64,000 nucleotides of DNA from an uncultured Bacteroidales bacterium (GTDB lineage: Bacteria > Bacteroidota > Bacteroidia > Bacteroidales > Paludibacteraceae): NCBI GenBank assembly GCA_902766045.1, contig CACXCA010000051.1, forward strand, positions 62,001 to 126,000, given 5' to 3'. Position numbers and translations under genes: made by a program. Every line of letters starts with the position of its first letter. Position 1 is the first letter of the stretch. The notes under the pieces are model-generated. The model worked only from the letters and a program-made list of their open reading frames with translations. It had not been told where the DNA came from and did no database searches. Below are positions 45,742-54,756 of the stretch, one piece after another.

Positions 45742-46458
45742 ATGAGAAAATTTTTTTTAATGGCGATGTTGTTCTCATCTATGGTGATGAGTGCACAAGA
45801 GGACACTGCTTCTTATGTAGCTAATAATGAAGCTCAAGAGTCAAATGAATTTAAGGCTGATCCAGGCAAGTTTATGATGGAGGTTGGTTTTTCTCCAATC
45901 GCAGGTGCTGTTAATGAAGTAAACTTAATGGGAGGTCAATTACGTGCTATTTATATTGTTTCTGAGAAAATCGAGTTGAAATTAGGACTCGGATTTGGAA
46001 TCAACAAGGTTTCTTCAGATAATGGAGAAGTTGGTGATGCATGGGCTGAGTCTTCTACTCGTGTTTCTTCATTCTCTATCAACCCAGGTTTTAACTATTT
46101 GTTCAAAGGTACTCCAAAGTTGGAGCCTTATATTGGTGCTGAACTTGGCTTTGGTATGTCTTCAAGCAAATCTGTAGCAGAAACTAAGGTTGAAAAAACC
46201 GTTGAAAAAAATAAAGATATAAACCGTTACAATACAATTGAAGTTAGCGCATTGACTGGTTTCAACTATTTCTTCGCAAAGAACATCTTCGTAGGTGTTG
46301 AAGTTGGATTAGGTGTAGGTGTAGATGTTTTGAAAGGTTCTTACACTGAAACTGAATTAAATGGTAAGACAGAGAAAGAGGAGTCAGTTGGTGAGTCTCA
46401 TGAAGTAAGCTTCACTCCATTGGTTACACCAACAATACGTTTGGGTTGGGCTTTCTAA
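45742..46458 (+). CDS. Outer membrane beta-barrel protein
   Basis: This 238-residue protein has a signal peptide ending SMVMSAQ and a mature barrel domain of OmpW/porin-like alternating strands (FMMEVGFSPIAGAVN, IELKLGLGFGINKV, LEPYIGAELGFGMSSS, NIFVGVEVGLGVGVDVL). It ends in TIRLGWAF with terminal Phe, the barrel-assembly signal. Codons are strongly biased (Gly GGT, Val GTT/GTA), like the ribosomal genes, suggesting high expression. A strong terminator follows at 46486. The ligand is unknown. Confidence 0.75.
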   Translation: MRKFFLMAMLFSSMVMSAQEDTASYVANNEAQESNEFKADPGKFMMEVGFSPIAGAVNEVNLMGGQLRAIYIVSEKIELKLGLGFGINKVSSDNGEVGDAWAESSTRVSSFSINPGFNYLFKGTPKLEPYIGAELGFGMSSSKSVAETKVEKTVEKNKDINRYNTIEVSALTGFNYFFAKNIFVGVEVGLGVGVDVLKGSYTETELNGKTEKEESVGESHEVSFTPLVTPTIRLGWAF

Positions 46459-46485
46459 GAATAAGGTCTAATACATACTATATAG

Positions 46486-46516
46486 AGAGGGCATATCAAT
46501 TTGATATGCCCTCTTT
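46486..46516 (+). terminator. Terminator after the outer membrane protein gene
   Basis: A perfect 13-bp stem pairs AGAGGGCATATCA (46486-46498) with TGATATGCCCTCT (46502-46514), loop ATT, followed by TTCT. It is a strong stem with a weak T tract. Confidence 0.8.
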
Positions 46517-46531
46517 CTGTAATACACGTTG

Positions 46532-46557
46532 TAGAGACGCACGGCCGTGCGTCTCTA
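46532..46557. repeat. Palindromic repeat, copy 2 (CGGCCG centre)
   Basis: This 26-base perfect palindrome has arms TAGAGACGCACGG / CCGTGCGTCTCTA. It shares the outer TAGAGACGC with the copy at 16128 and the entire core with the copy at 54541. It lies between convergent genes and is followed by the conserved block at 46582-46664. Confidence 0.85.
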
Positions 46558-46581
46558 TCCTATATATCGTGTTTATTTTAT

Positions 46582-46664
46582 ATATCATGTTTATTTGTGT
46601 GCCTTGTGTGATTCATTGCCATAACCTTAACACCTTATGTAAGAAAATTTGAGGACGTATTAAA
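46582..46664. repeat. 83-base dispersed repeat, copy A
   Basis: By direct alignment, 75 of 83 bases match 54588-54670 without gaps, including CTTGTGTGATTCATTGCC and CCTTAACACCTTATGTAAGA. It follows palindrome copy 2. Its right end overlaps the stop codon of the minus-strand symporter gene (46660-46662). Confidence 0.85.
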
Positions 46665-48078
46665 GTTCAGTTCTGATACGCTCTTTTTTTTCTGTCAATC
46701 GTAGTCCTGTGTACATTAATCCTCCGTTCAGTAGTAATAGCTCATATCCCATGGTGTAATTCACTAACAGAAGCATTTGACTGGTTAAGAAGGATAGTAA
46801 GATGGAGAGGATGGCAATGAAAGGAATGTATCTTCCTTTATGCTGGTGGTTGGAGAGTGCGAAGATGAATAATCCTAATACAGGACCGTACAGATATGAT
46901 ACTATGGTATAGATGACATCGATGGCATGTTCGTTATGAATCCATTCCATTGCCATCACTAGAAGAAAGAGCAGGATGGCGATGGAGAAATGTATGATTT
47001 TTCGATCTTTGATAGTGGTATCGCTTGATTTGAAATCGTTGATGATTGATGTGGTAATGGAAGTCATTGCGGAGTCGATGCTGGAAAATGTTGAGGCTAA
47101 TAATCCGATGACGAAGCAGGAGATGGTCAGAACATTTGCTTGTTGCGCAAAGTGTGGAAGAAGTTGATCGCCAGTGATGTCTGTTATTCCGTGCAGTTGA
47201 TTGTAGTTCATTATAAGAACACCTAAAGATAGTAATAGCAGATTCAACGGTATGAATAAAACACCGTAGGATAACATGTTTTTTTGAGCCTCCTTCAAAT
47301 TTCTGCAGGATAGATTCTTCTGCATCATGTCTTGATCCATGCCGGTCATTACAAGAACGATAAAGATGCCACTAAAGAACTCTTTGAAGAAATTCTGTTT
47401 GCTGTTCCATTCCCAGTTGAATATTGCGGAATGGTCGGATTCCTGAATCAGTGAAAAAACGTCTGTTGCTCGAATGTTAAGTAGCTGACAAACAGTTATG
47501 ATCAGTAAGATGAGTGCAAGTATGATGAAAATGGTTTGAGTGAAGTCGGTCCATACAATGGTACGAATGCCGCTTCGATGGGAATAGAACCATGCGATTA
47601 AAATGGAAAGGAATACGATGACAGGAAGGGGTATGTCGCAGTAGGGTAGGATGAACAGACGAAGAACGATGACGACAACATATAGTTTGAGTGCGGAAGA
47701 AAGTGTCTTGTTAAGAAGGAAAAATAGTGCGGCGGTTTTTCGTCCGTAACGACCTAAGCTGGCATCTAATACAGAATAAATTGAAGTGACATTGTTTTTA
47801 TAGTATAGTGGTAAAAGGAGGTAGGCAACAAGAACGTAACCAATGACAAAACCGACTACCATTTGCATGTATGAGAATTGAGTGGAAGAGACCCAACCAG
47901 GAACAGAAATAAATGTGACCCCCGAGATTGAGGCACTAACCATTCCGATGGCGACAGACCACCAAGAAGAACGATGTCCACCCAAAAAGAAATCGGCATT
48001 ATCGTTGCGTTTGGAGGTGAAATGAGAAATAACAAATAGTATTCCGAAATATAAGAGAAGAATAGATAGTAGCCACAT
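46660..48078 (-). CDS. Sodium:solute symporter family protein
   Basis: This 472-residue protein has about 13 membrane segments and the SSS (LeuT-fold) pattern: NADFFLGGHRSSWWSVAIGMVSASISGVTFISVPG near the N terminus, RTIVWTDFTQTIFI around residue 165-180, and MTGMDQDMMQKNLSCRNLKEAQKNML in the middle. A family-typical STFSSIDSAMTSITT follows. The substrate is not predictable; sialic acid, sugar or amino-acid types exist. Its last codons and stop lie in a dispersed repeat. A possible -7 element (minus strand TAATTTTG, 48111-48104) lies 26 bases upstream. Confidence 0.88.
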   Translation of the reverse strand: MWLLSILLLYFGILFVISHFTSKRNDNADFFLGGHRSSWWSVAIGMVSASISGVTFISVPGWVSSTQFSYMQMVVGFVIGYVLVAYLLLPLYYKNNVTSIYSVLDASLGRYGRKTAALFFLLNKTLSSALKLYVVVIVLRLFILPYCDIPLPVIVFLSILIAWFYSHRSGIRTIVWTDFTQTIFIILALILLIITVCQLLNIRATDVFSLIQESDHSAIFNWEWNSKQNFFKEFFSGIFIVLVMTGMDQDMMQKNLSCRNLKEAQKNMLSYGVLFIPLNLLLLSLGVLIMNYNQLHGITDITGDQLLPHFAQQANVLTISCFVIGLLASTFSSIDSAMTSITTSIINDFKSSDTTIKDRKIIHFSIAILLFLLVMAMEWIHNEHAIDVIYTIVSYLYGPVLGLFIFALSNHQHKGRYIPFIAILSILLSFLTSQMLLLVNYTMGYELLLLNGGLMYTGLRLTEKKERIRTEL

Positions 48079-48185
48079 AAATTATATTCCTTGTTTCTTT
48101 CCGCAAAATTAGAAATGATTTTCGAGAATGAAAAAACTGCGAGGCTGTGAATTGAGTGATTTTGTTATGTATGATAGTATATTTT

Positions 48186-48216
48186 TTTGTTCTTTGGAAT
48201 TTATCAATTATCTTTG
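48186..48216 (+). promoter_or_regulatory. Promoter of porW/sprE and porX
   Basis: TTTG at 48186-48189, a 19-base spacer and TATCTTTG at 48209-48216 match the Bacteroidota promoter. The leader to the sprE start is about 115 bases. Confidence 0.6.
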
Positions 48217-48338
48217 TAAGGCTTTATTTATGCACAAATTATATGTTCGAAATATGTAGAAATTGTGCAATATTTTCGCTTATTTTCAGTTATTGAAGAA
48301 AGGTATTATTGGTAGATTGAATTAGAAAAAATTTAGAG

Positions 48339-51300
48339 TTGGAAAAGAGTCATATATATATTCTTCTGATGTCAATTGCACTCGTTTTGACTGGGTGTGA
48401 TATGAAGAAAAATACTGCTTTTAATAGAAAGTATCAGGCTTTGAATACGCGATATAATGTGTATTTCAATGCAAATGAATCGTTCAAAAAAGGATATAAG
48501 AAAATTGATGAAAGCTATTCTCCGGATTACTCTCATGTGATTCCTGTTTTTGCTGTAAGTGACGCCTCGACTTCAGGTGTGGCGAAGGGGGATATGAGTC
48601 GTGCAATTGAAAAATGTGAGAGTGCTATTCAGGAACGTTCTATTCAGAAAAAGCCGAAGAAGAAATATGAGAAGATGCATGATGCGGCATACGTGAATTT
48701 TTATAATCAGGAGGAGTTCAATAGTTATATGGATGAGGTGTGGATGCTGATGGGACAGGCGAAATACTATTCCAATGATTATCTTGCAGCATCAGCTAAC
48801 TTCACGTATGTGATGAAGCATTTTTCGACCGATGAAAAACTTGTTCTTCAAGCCTCTATATGGAAAGCACGCTCATTAAAAGAGTTGGGCTGGCTTTATG
48901 AAGCGGATGAAATCATGAATAAGATTGATGGAGAAACGGTTCCGTATGATGTGGTCAATCTATATCATGGTGCGATGGCTGATCTTTTACTCGCACATAA
49001 AGAGTACGAAGAAGCATTGCCACATCTTCTAAAAGCGGCAGAAACAGAAAAAGACAGGGTACAGAGGACTCGTTTTAATTTCGTCATCGCACAGATCTAT
49101 CAGATGTTGAAAAGGAATGAAGAGTCTTATGCTTATTATGAGAAGGTGATTAAAGCGAATCCAACCTATCAAATGACCTTTAATGCTAATATCTTGCAGA
49201 CAGAGGTGGTCTCAGGCACTTCGGAAGTTGATTTGGTGAAAAGGTTGGAAAAGATGGCTAAGAATCGTAATAATGCTGATTATCTGGATCAGATTTATTA
49301 CGCAATGGGTAATATCTATTTGGCAAAGAAAGACACGACAAAAGCTTTGGGATTCTATCAGACCTCGGCAGATACAAGTGTCCGTAACGGATTGGAAAAA
49401 GCACAAACGCTTATAACCATGGGTGATATCTATTATGGACGAAAGAACTATGTGAAGGCACAACCTTGTTTCTCTGAGGCATCTTCTATTATAGATCATA
49501 AACACGATGATTATATCCGTGTCTCAAAATTATCGATGGTATTGGATGAGTTGGTGCAGAATTATGAAATATATTCACTTCAGGATAGTTTGTTGACATT
49601 ATCTACGGCATCTAAATCAGATTTGTCTGGTGCGATTAACCGGGCCATTAAGAAAGTGTTGGATGAGGAACAACGTGAACGTGAACGATTGGCTCGAGAG
49701 AGAGAAGAACAAAAACAATTAGACCTTGAAATTGAAAACATGGCTGTGATGGATAGCCGTGCGTTAGGTACGACTCAAGCATCAACATGGTATTTCTATA
49801 ATAAGAGTACGGTAGATAAAGGTAAGTTGGAATTCCGCCGTAAGTTCGGACAACGTCGATTGGAGGATAATTGGAACCGACGTAATAAATCTATTATGGT
49901 GTTTGCGGAAGAAAATTTAGCTGATAAAATAGATATGGAATCGATGATATCAGGCGATTCTATTGTGACGGATAAGGATTTTGATGATAGGAGTTTGCCA
50001 GCGGACCAAAATCCTAAAAGAGCTGAATATTATCTGAAACAGATTCCTTTCAATGATGATCAGAAGGCTGTGGCAAACGAAGAGTTGTCTAATGCTCTGT
50101 TTAATATGGCTGTTGTGTATGATGAGAAACTATTGGATTATCCAAAGGCTTTGGAGACGTATGAGGAGTTTGTTCGTCGCTATCCAAATGACCCAAGAGC
50201 TGCTGATGCTTATTATTGTTGCTATCGTATTGCCGAGAAGCAGAATGATCCATCTATGTCAAGTGTTTATCGAAACAATCTAATCACATCCTATCCGCAA
50301 AGTAAGTATGCTAAGATTCTTTCGAATCCTAATTATCGTGAACGATTGGAACGTATGCAGTCGGAACAGGATTCTCTTTATGAACAAACATATGCTGCAT
50401 ACCTGAAGGGTGATATTCAAAAGGTGAAGGATTATACTCAATATATGGAGAGTAATTATCCCGTCTCTTCCCTTATGCCGAAGTTCTTGTTGTTGAATTC
50501 GTTGTGCATTGGTAAGACAATGGATAAAGATACGTTTGCAGCATCGTTGAATGACTTGCTTGAGCGTTATCCATCGAGTGATGTTTCCTCAATGGCAAAA
50601 GATATCTTGGCATTGATAAATCAGGGTAAAACACCTTCGGATGGTACATCGGTCGGAGGTCTGATGGCCTTGAGAGAGGAAACACGAAAAGAGGAAGCAG
50701 TTGAGAATGGTGTTGTCGTTTCAAATGGATTCACCGTGAATTATCAAACACCTTATCTGTTTAAGATGATTACAGATACGACCAAAGTTAATCAGAACAA
50801 GTTGTTGTATGAAACTGCGATGTATAACTTTACTAAATTCTTGATTAAGGATTTTGATTTGTCCGTGCAGAAAGGAGTGCTGACTGTTTCCGGATTGGAT
50901 AATTATGATGAGGCTCTTTGGTATATCAATGGAATCATTGCAGATGAAGGCATACAGAAATTGTTATATGGCTCTACTTATAAGTATCTGTTGATTACGC
51001 CTGAGAATCTGGAGTTGATAGGCAGAGGATATACGATTGATGATTACGAGAAATTCTACAAGGATAGTATCATGAATCGGAAACACAACAATAGAGTTGC
51101 GGTTGAGTTGATCGGGGAGCAGAAGGCCATAGAAGAAATAACATCCGAACAAAAATTGGATGTGAAGGAGAATGATAACCTAAATGGTGCTAAGTTCGTT
51201 ACGCCTTCTCAACAAGAGGAGACGAAAGAACCATCCAATACGGATTCAAAGAAACAGGAGGTGACAACCCCTTCAAGTGAGGGAACTAATGTACAACCTT

Positions 51301-51806
51301 CTAATGGGGATAAAAATACATCAGTAGAGGAGACACCGAAAGAGGCTGAAAAGACAGAGGACGGACTCAAAACAGCCAATGAATCAAAACCTAAAGAGGA
51401 AGCTCCGAAGAAAGAATTGAAGAAGTATAAAGGATTATATACATATGATCCTTTTGCACCACATTGCTTTGTTATGATTGTGACCGTAGGTAAGGTTGAA
51501 TCAGAAGAGGTGATGTCGGCTATAAATAAGTATAATTCAACCAATCATGCGTTGTTGAATTTGAATGTGGTGGAGAACTCAACCAAAGATTTTTCACAAA
51601 TGTTTGTTGTAGGAACCCTTCCTTCCGCAGAGTTAGGTCTCTTCTATTTGAAGCAGGTTGTGAAGAATGCAGAGATTAAGAATGCATTCGGAAATATTCC
51701 ATATCGAAACATAGTCATTTCCAAGGATAATCTAGAGGTTTTGAAAACTACGGGTAATATAAATGTATATATGGAGCTTTATAAGCGTTTGTATTTGAAT
51801 CGATAG
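48339..51806 (+). CDS. porW: Type IX secretion / gliding motility lipoprotein PorW (SprE)
   Basis: This 1155-residue protein probably starts at a TTG at 48339, which gives a proper lipoprotein signal (LLMSIALVLTGC, Cys20). The in-frame ATG at 48369 leaves too short a signal. The family mark TAFNRKYQALNTRYNVYFNANESFKKGYKKI follows, then TPR-type repeats to about residue 750 (ALFNMAVVYDEKLLDYPKALETYEEFVRRYP). A low-complexity Glu/Thr/Ser/Lys linker (about 950-1040) and a C-terminal domain end it. PorW/SprE links T9SS outer-membrane and motor parts. porX follows after 24 bases. Confidence 0.85.
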   Translation: MEKSHIYILLMSIALVLTGCDMKKNTAFNRKYQALNTRYNVYFNANESFKKGYKKIDESYSPDYSHVIPVFAVSDASTSGVAKGDMSRAIEKCESAIQERSIQKKPKKKYEKMHDAAYVNFYNQEEFNSYMDEVWMLMGQAKYYSNDYLAASANFTYVMKHFSTDEKLVLQASIWKARSLKELGWLYEADEIMNKIDGETVPYDVVNLYHGAMADLLLAHKEYEEALPHLLKAAETEKDRVQRTRFNFVIAQIYQMLKRNEESYAYYEKVIKANPTYQMTFNANILQTEVVSGTSEVDLVKRLEKMAKNRNNADYLDQIYYAMGNIYLAKKDTTKALGFYQTSADTSVRNGLEKAQTLITMGDIYYGRKNYVKAQPCFSEASSIIDHKHDDYIRVSKLSMVLDELVQNYEIYSLQDSLLTLSTASKSDLSGAINRAIKKVLDEEQRERERLAREREEQKQLDLEIENMAVMDSRALGTTQASTWYFYNKSTVDKGKLEFRRKFGQRRLEDNWNRRNKSIMVFAEENLADKIDMESMISGDSIVTDKDFDDRSLPADQNPKRAEYYLKQIPFNDDQKAVANEELSNALFNMAVVYDEKLLDYPKALETYEEFVRRYPNDPRAADAYYCCYRIAEKQNDPSMSSVYRNNLITSYPQSKYAKILSNPNYRERLERMQSEQDSLYEQTYAAYLKGDIQKVKDYTQYMESNYPVSSLMPKFLLLNSLCIGKTMDKDTFAASLNDLLERYPSSDVSSMAKDILALINQGKTPSDGTSVGGLMALREETRKEEAVENGVVVSNGFTVNYQTPYLFKMITDTTKVNQNKLLYETAMYNFTKFLIKDFDLSVQKGVLTVSGLDNYDEALWYINGIIADEGIQKLLYGSTYKYLLITPENLELIGRGYTIDDYEKFYKDSIMNRKHNNRVAVELIGEQKAIEEITSEQKLDVKENDNLNGAKFVTPSQQEETKEPSNTDSKKQEVTTPSSEGTNVQPSNGDKNTSVEETPKEAEKTEDGLKTANESKPKEEAPKKELKKYKGLYTYDPFAPHCFVMIVTVGKVESEEVMSAINKYNSTNHALLNLNVVENSTKDFSQMFVVGTLPSAELGLFYLKQVVKNAEIKNAFGNIPYRNIVISKDNLEVLKTTGNINVYMELYKRLYLNR

Positions 51807-51830
51807 TTCGTTATTTAAATCGACAATGTT

Positions 51831-53384
51831 ATGAAGAAAGACAGAATTTTATGGGCTGATGATGAGATTGACCTATTGAAGTCTCATGTTATGTTTTTGG
51901 AAGCTAAAGGCTATGAAGTGGTTTGCGTGAATAATGGACAGGATGCAGTTCAAGTCTCTTCAGAAGAACATTTTGATATCATCTTTCTGGATGAAAACAT
52001 GCCTGGTATGAGCGGGTTGGAAGCTCTTTCGATGATAAAAGAGAAGGATACTATGGTGCCTGTCGTGATGATCACAAAGAGTGAGGAGGAGAATCTGATG
52101 AATCAGGCTATTGGTAAAAAAATTGCGGATTATTTGATTAAACCTGTCAATCCCAATCAGATACTCTTGTCTATAAAAAAGAATCTAAATAAAAAGGAGA
52201 TTATTTCATCGACGACAACGGATGATTATCGTTCTGAATTTGGAAGAATCGGAATGCAAATCAATGATTCTTTCTCTTATCAGGATTGGATGGATGTATA
52301 TAAGAAACTGGTTTATTGGGAGTTGGAGTTGGAACAAACCGAGCATCAGATGACTGATGTCCTTCGTATGCAGAAAGAGGAAGCCGATTCAACATTCGTG
52401 AAGTTTATAAAGAAGAATTATGAAAGTTGGTTTACGGATGCGAATGTTGACAGACCGATGTTGAGTCATGAACTATTCAAGAAGCAGTTGTTCCCGTTGT
52501 TGGATAAGGAGGAATCGGTATTCTTTATCGTGTTTGATAATTTCCGATTTGATCAGTGGAGGATTGTATGGGAGTTGCTTCATAATGAGTTTATGATAGA
52601 GTCGGAGGATATGTATAGCTCTATTTTGCCGACAGCCACGCAATATGCTCGCAATGCAATTTTCTCTGGTTTGATGCCATTACAGATTCAGAAGATGTTC
52701 CCGCAGTACTGGGTCGAAGAAGAAGCAGAGGAGGGGAAAAATAATTTCGAGGAGGAACTTATTCGGACGCAAATCGAACGCTATCGTAAGAAATACTCTT
52801 TTTCATATCATAAGATTAATGATTCTAGTTCATGTGAGAAACTGATAGATGAATATTCTAACTATTGTCAGAATCAGTTGAATGTGGTGGTGTTCAATTT
52901 CGTGGATATGCTCTCTCATGCTCGTACCGATTCTAAGATGATAAGAGAGTTGGCTTCTTCTGAGGCGGCTTATCGGTCACTTACAAAATCATGGTTTCAG
53001 CACTCTTCTGTGGCTGATTTCTTCCATCTGTTGGCAGAGAAAAAGGCAAAGGTGATGATTACAACAGATCATGGTACCATCAAGGTGGATAATGCTGTGA
53101 AAGTTGTCGGTGATAGAAACACCAATACAAATCTTCGATACAAAGTAGGTAAGAATTTAGATTATAATAATAAAGAGGTTTTTGCGATTAAAAATCCAGA
53201 AAAAATAGGTTTGCCTTCTCCAAATGTAAGTTCTTCTTATATATTTGCAGGAAATAAGGATTTTTTTGCTTATCCGAATAATTATAATTATTATGTGTCG
53301 TATTTTAAGGATACATTCCAGCATGGAGGAATCTCTCTTGAAGAGATGTTCGTTCCTTTTGTGGTCCTTAAATCAAAGCGATGA
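51831..53384 (+). CDS. porX: T9SS response regulator PorX (REC-PglZ)
   Basis: This 517-residue protein has an N-terminal receiver domain with acidic pocket ADDE (residues 9-12), phosphoacceptor Asp54 in FLDENMPG, Thr82 and Lys104. A helical linker leads to a PglZ alkaline-phosphatase-superfamily domain with DNFRFDQW, the nucleophile Thr270 in PTATQYARN, Asp413-His414 in TTDHGT and FQHGGISLEEMFVP. PorX controls type IX secretion and its PglZ domain hydrolyses phosphonucleotide-type substrates in studied homologues. It is encoded 24 bases after porW. No PorY-type kinase is adjacent. Confidence 0.93.
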   Translation: MKKDRILWADDEIDLLKSHVMFLEAKGYEVVCVNNGQDAVQVSSEEHFDIIFLDENMPGMSGLEALSMIKEKDTMVPVVMITKSEEENLMNQAIGKKIADYLIKPVNPNQILLSIKKNLNKKEIISSTTTDDYRSEFGRIGMQINDSFSYQDWMDVYKKLVYWELELEQTEHQMTDVLRMQKEEADSTFVKFIKKNYESWFTDANVDRPMLSHELFKKQLFPLLDKEESVFFIVFDNFRFDQWRIVWELLHNEFMIESEDMYSSILPTATQYARNAIFSGLMPLQIQKMFPQYWVEEEAEEGKNNFEEELIRTQIERYRKKYSFSYHKINDSSSCEKLIDEYSNYCQNQLNVVVFNFVDMLSHARTDSKMIRELASSEAAYRSLTKSWFQHSSVADFFHLLAEKKAKVMITTDHGTIKVDNAVKVVGDRNTNTNLRYKVGKNLDYNNKEVFAIKNPEKIGLPSPNVSSSYIFAGNKDFFAYPNNYNYYVSYFKDTFQHGGISLEEMFVPFVVLKSKR

Positions 53385-53408
53385 AAAACAGTCTTAAATT
53401 GTATATAT

Positions 53409-54533
53409 ATGAAGAACAGATTTACGTTAATAGCTTCAGTGCTAATGTGTTGGGCCGGTTCCTTGATGGCACAAACGGCAGATAAGGAATCACTAGGTTT
53501 TTTCTCCGTCTGGGGATATCCGTATTGCCAGATTGATACTACGGCAGAAACATGGTCAATTGTGACTGATCACATTGTTCCAATTACGAATAATACAACT
53601 TTCATCAGATCCAATATGCTTCATCTGGGTTGCTCGTACAGAACATCCGTTGCCAGTCCGGATGGCGCTGATATCGTGGTGGCAATCAATGATTATTTTG
53701 AAAAAACAACACCGATAGAATTCGATGAGTTGTATAAAAAACGTCCTGCACCAAGAAAAAAGAGTACGCAATCTAATCAGAAGACAGTATTGAAGATTGG
53801 TAAATTCACGTATATATCAGAGACATCAGAACCTAAAAAAGATGTTGGCGGACCGCAGCCAGTAGAAGGCCCTAGTTCTATCGTAGCATTGGCTACTCGT
53901 GAGATAGGATTCAATGTGGAGGTGAAAACACAAGCAGGTCTTGTTTATACTGATACGCTTTATTTCTTGCGAGACTTCGTTTCTAGTCCGTTCTTGGATA
54001 AGAAATTAGCTGCAGATGATTTGAATAAGCGATTGTCTTCATTTACGTTAGGTGGTGAGTTGAATAATTACACACCATTCTTGTCTAAAGTAATTGGATC
54101 CACCGTGTTGTCAACCGTTAAGTTGCATTTGTATAAAGTGAAGGTGAAGAAGAAGTGTACAATTGATTATACTGACATAAATTCGTCTGTTGAGAGATTT
54201 CAGGAAGCGTTTGATTTTATTAAGAAACGTCCTTTTGAATTAGACAGATTCAAGGAATTAGCAGCACCATCTGTTCAGGTATGGAAAGATGCAATTGCTC
54301 AATCTAATCCTACCGATGCAAATGCAAAGGTGAATAAAGAGGTGACGGCTGCAATGTATTACAATATGGCTATATATTGTGCTTTGTGTAGAGAATTTGA
54401 GGGCTGTGAATCCTATTTCAAGAAGGCAGATCAAGTATATTTTGATTTCGCTGATGCCGCAAGAATGGCTAAGTTGGTAAAGACATGGACTGTGGCAAGA
54501 GAAAACTATATTAAATCTCTTTCAGAGTTTTAA
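53409..54533 (+). CDS. Exported protein of unknown function, porX operon
   Basis: This 374-residue protein has a signal peptide (LIASVLMCWAGSLMAQ). The N-terminal half is beta-rich (ESLGFFSVWGYPYCQIDTTAE, SPDGADIVVAINDYF), a Lys/Pro-rich stretch lies near residue 115-160, and a helical TPR-like C terminus (AAMYYNMAIYCALCREFEGCESYFKKADQVYF) follows. I do not recognise the family. It starts 24 bases after porX on the same strand and is the last gene before a repeat element that can act as terminator, so a link to type IX secretion is possible but unproven. Confidence 0.6.
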   Translation: MKNRFTLIASVLMCWAGSLMAQTADKESLGFFSVWGYPYCQIDTTAETWSIVTDHIVPITNNTTFIRSNMLHLGCSYRTSVASPDGADIVVAINDYFEKTTPIEFDELYKKRPAPRKKSTQSNQKTVLKIGKFTYISETSEPKKDVGGPQPVEGPSSIVALATREIGFNVEVKTQAGLVYTDTLYFLRDFVSSPFLDKKLAADDLNKRLSSFTLGGELNNYTPFLSKVIGSTVLSTVKLHLYKVKVKKKCTIDYTDINSSVERFQEAFDFIKKRPFELDRFKELAAPSVQVWKDAIAQSNPTDANAKVNKEVTAAMYYNMAIYCALCREFEGCESYFKKADQVYFDFADAARMAKLVKTWTVARENYIKSLSEF

Positions 54534-54540
54534 GGTGCTG

Positions 54541-54584
54541 ATATAGGGGTAGAGACGCACGGCCGTGCGTCTCTACCCCTATAT
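54541..54584. repeat. Palindromic repeat, copy 3 (44-base perfect palindrome)
   Basis: Both 22-base arms are perfectly complementary: ATATAGGGGTAGAGACGC plus ACGG on the left and its complement on the right. The core matches copy 2. It starts seven bases after the stop of the 53409 gene and leads into the conserved block at 54588. Confidence 0.9.
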
Positions 54585-54587
54585 ATA

Positions 54588-54670
54588 ATATCGTGTTTAT
54601 CAGTGTGTCTTGTGTGATTCATTGCCATTTCCTTAACACCTTATGTAAGAAAATTCGAGGGCGTATTAAA
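54588..54670. repeat. 83-base dispersed repeat, copy B
   Basis: It matches 46582-46664 at 75 of 83 bases without gaps. As in copy A, it follows a TAGAGACGC palindrome, sits between convergent genes and runs into a hairpin at its right end. Confidence 0.85.
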
Positions 54671-54749
54671 ATTGAATTTGAACTGAACCCCGAAAGTTGG
54701 ACAAAAAAACTTTCGGGGTTCAGTTCAAATTTGATACACCCTCTTTTTG
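54657..54749. terminator. Long bidirectional hairpin terminator
   Basis: A perfect 24-bp inner stem pairs 54675-54698 with 54708-54731 around GGACAAAAA. It is framed by an outer stem, GAGGGCGTAT (54657-54666) with ATACACCCTC (54734-54743), 9 of 10 paired. TTTTT follows on the plus strand. The inner arms (TGAACCCCGAAAGTTGGAC) resemble the ends of IS3-family elements, so this may be an IS-derived hairpin inside the repeat. That origin is inference. Confidence 0.7.
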
Positions 54750-54756
54750 TTTGTGA

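Noticed and set aside
51160-51420. Low-complexity part of porW as a separate gene or frameshift
   Set aside because: The frame is continuous and the Glu/Ser/Thr/Lys-rich stretch is an ordinary linker before the C-terminal domain.
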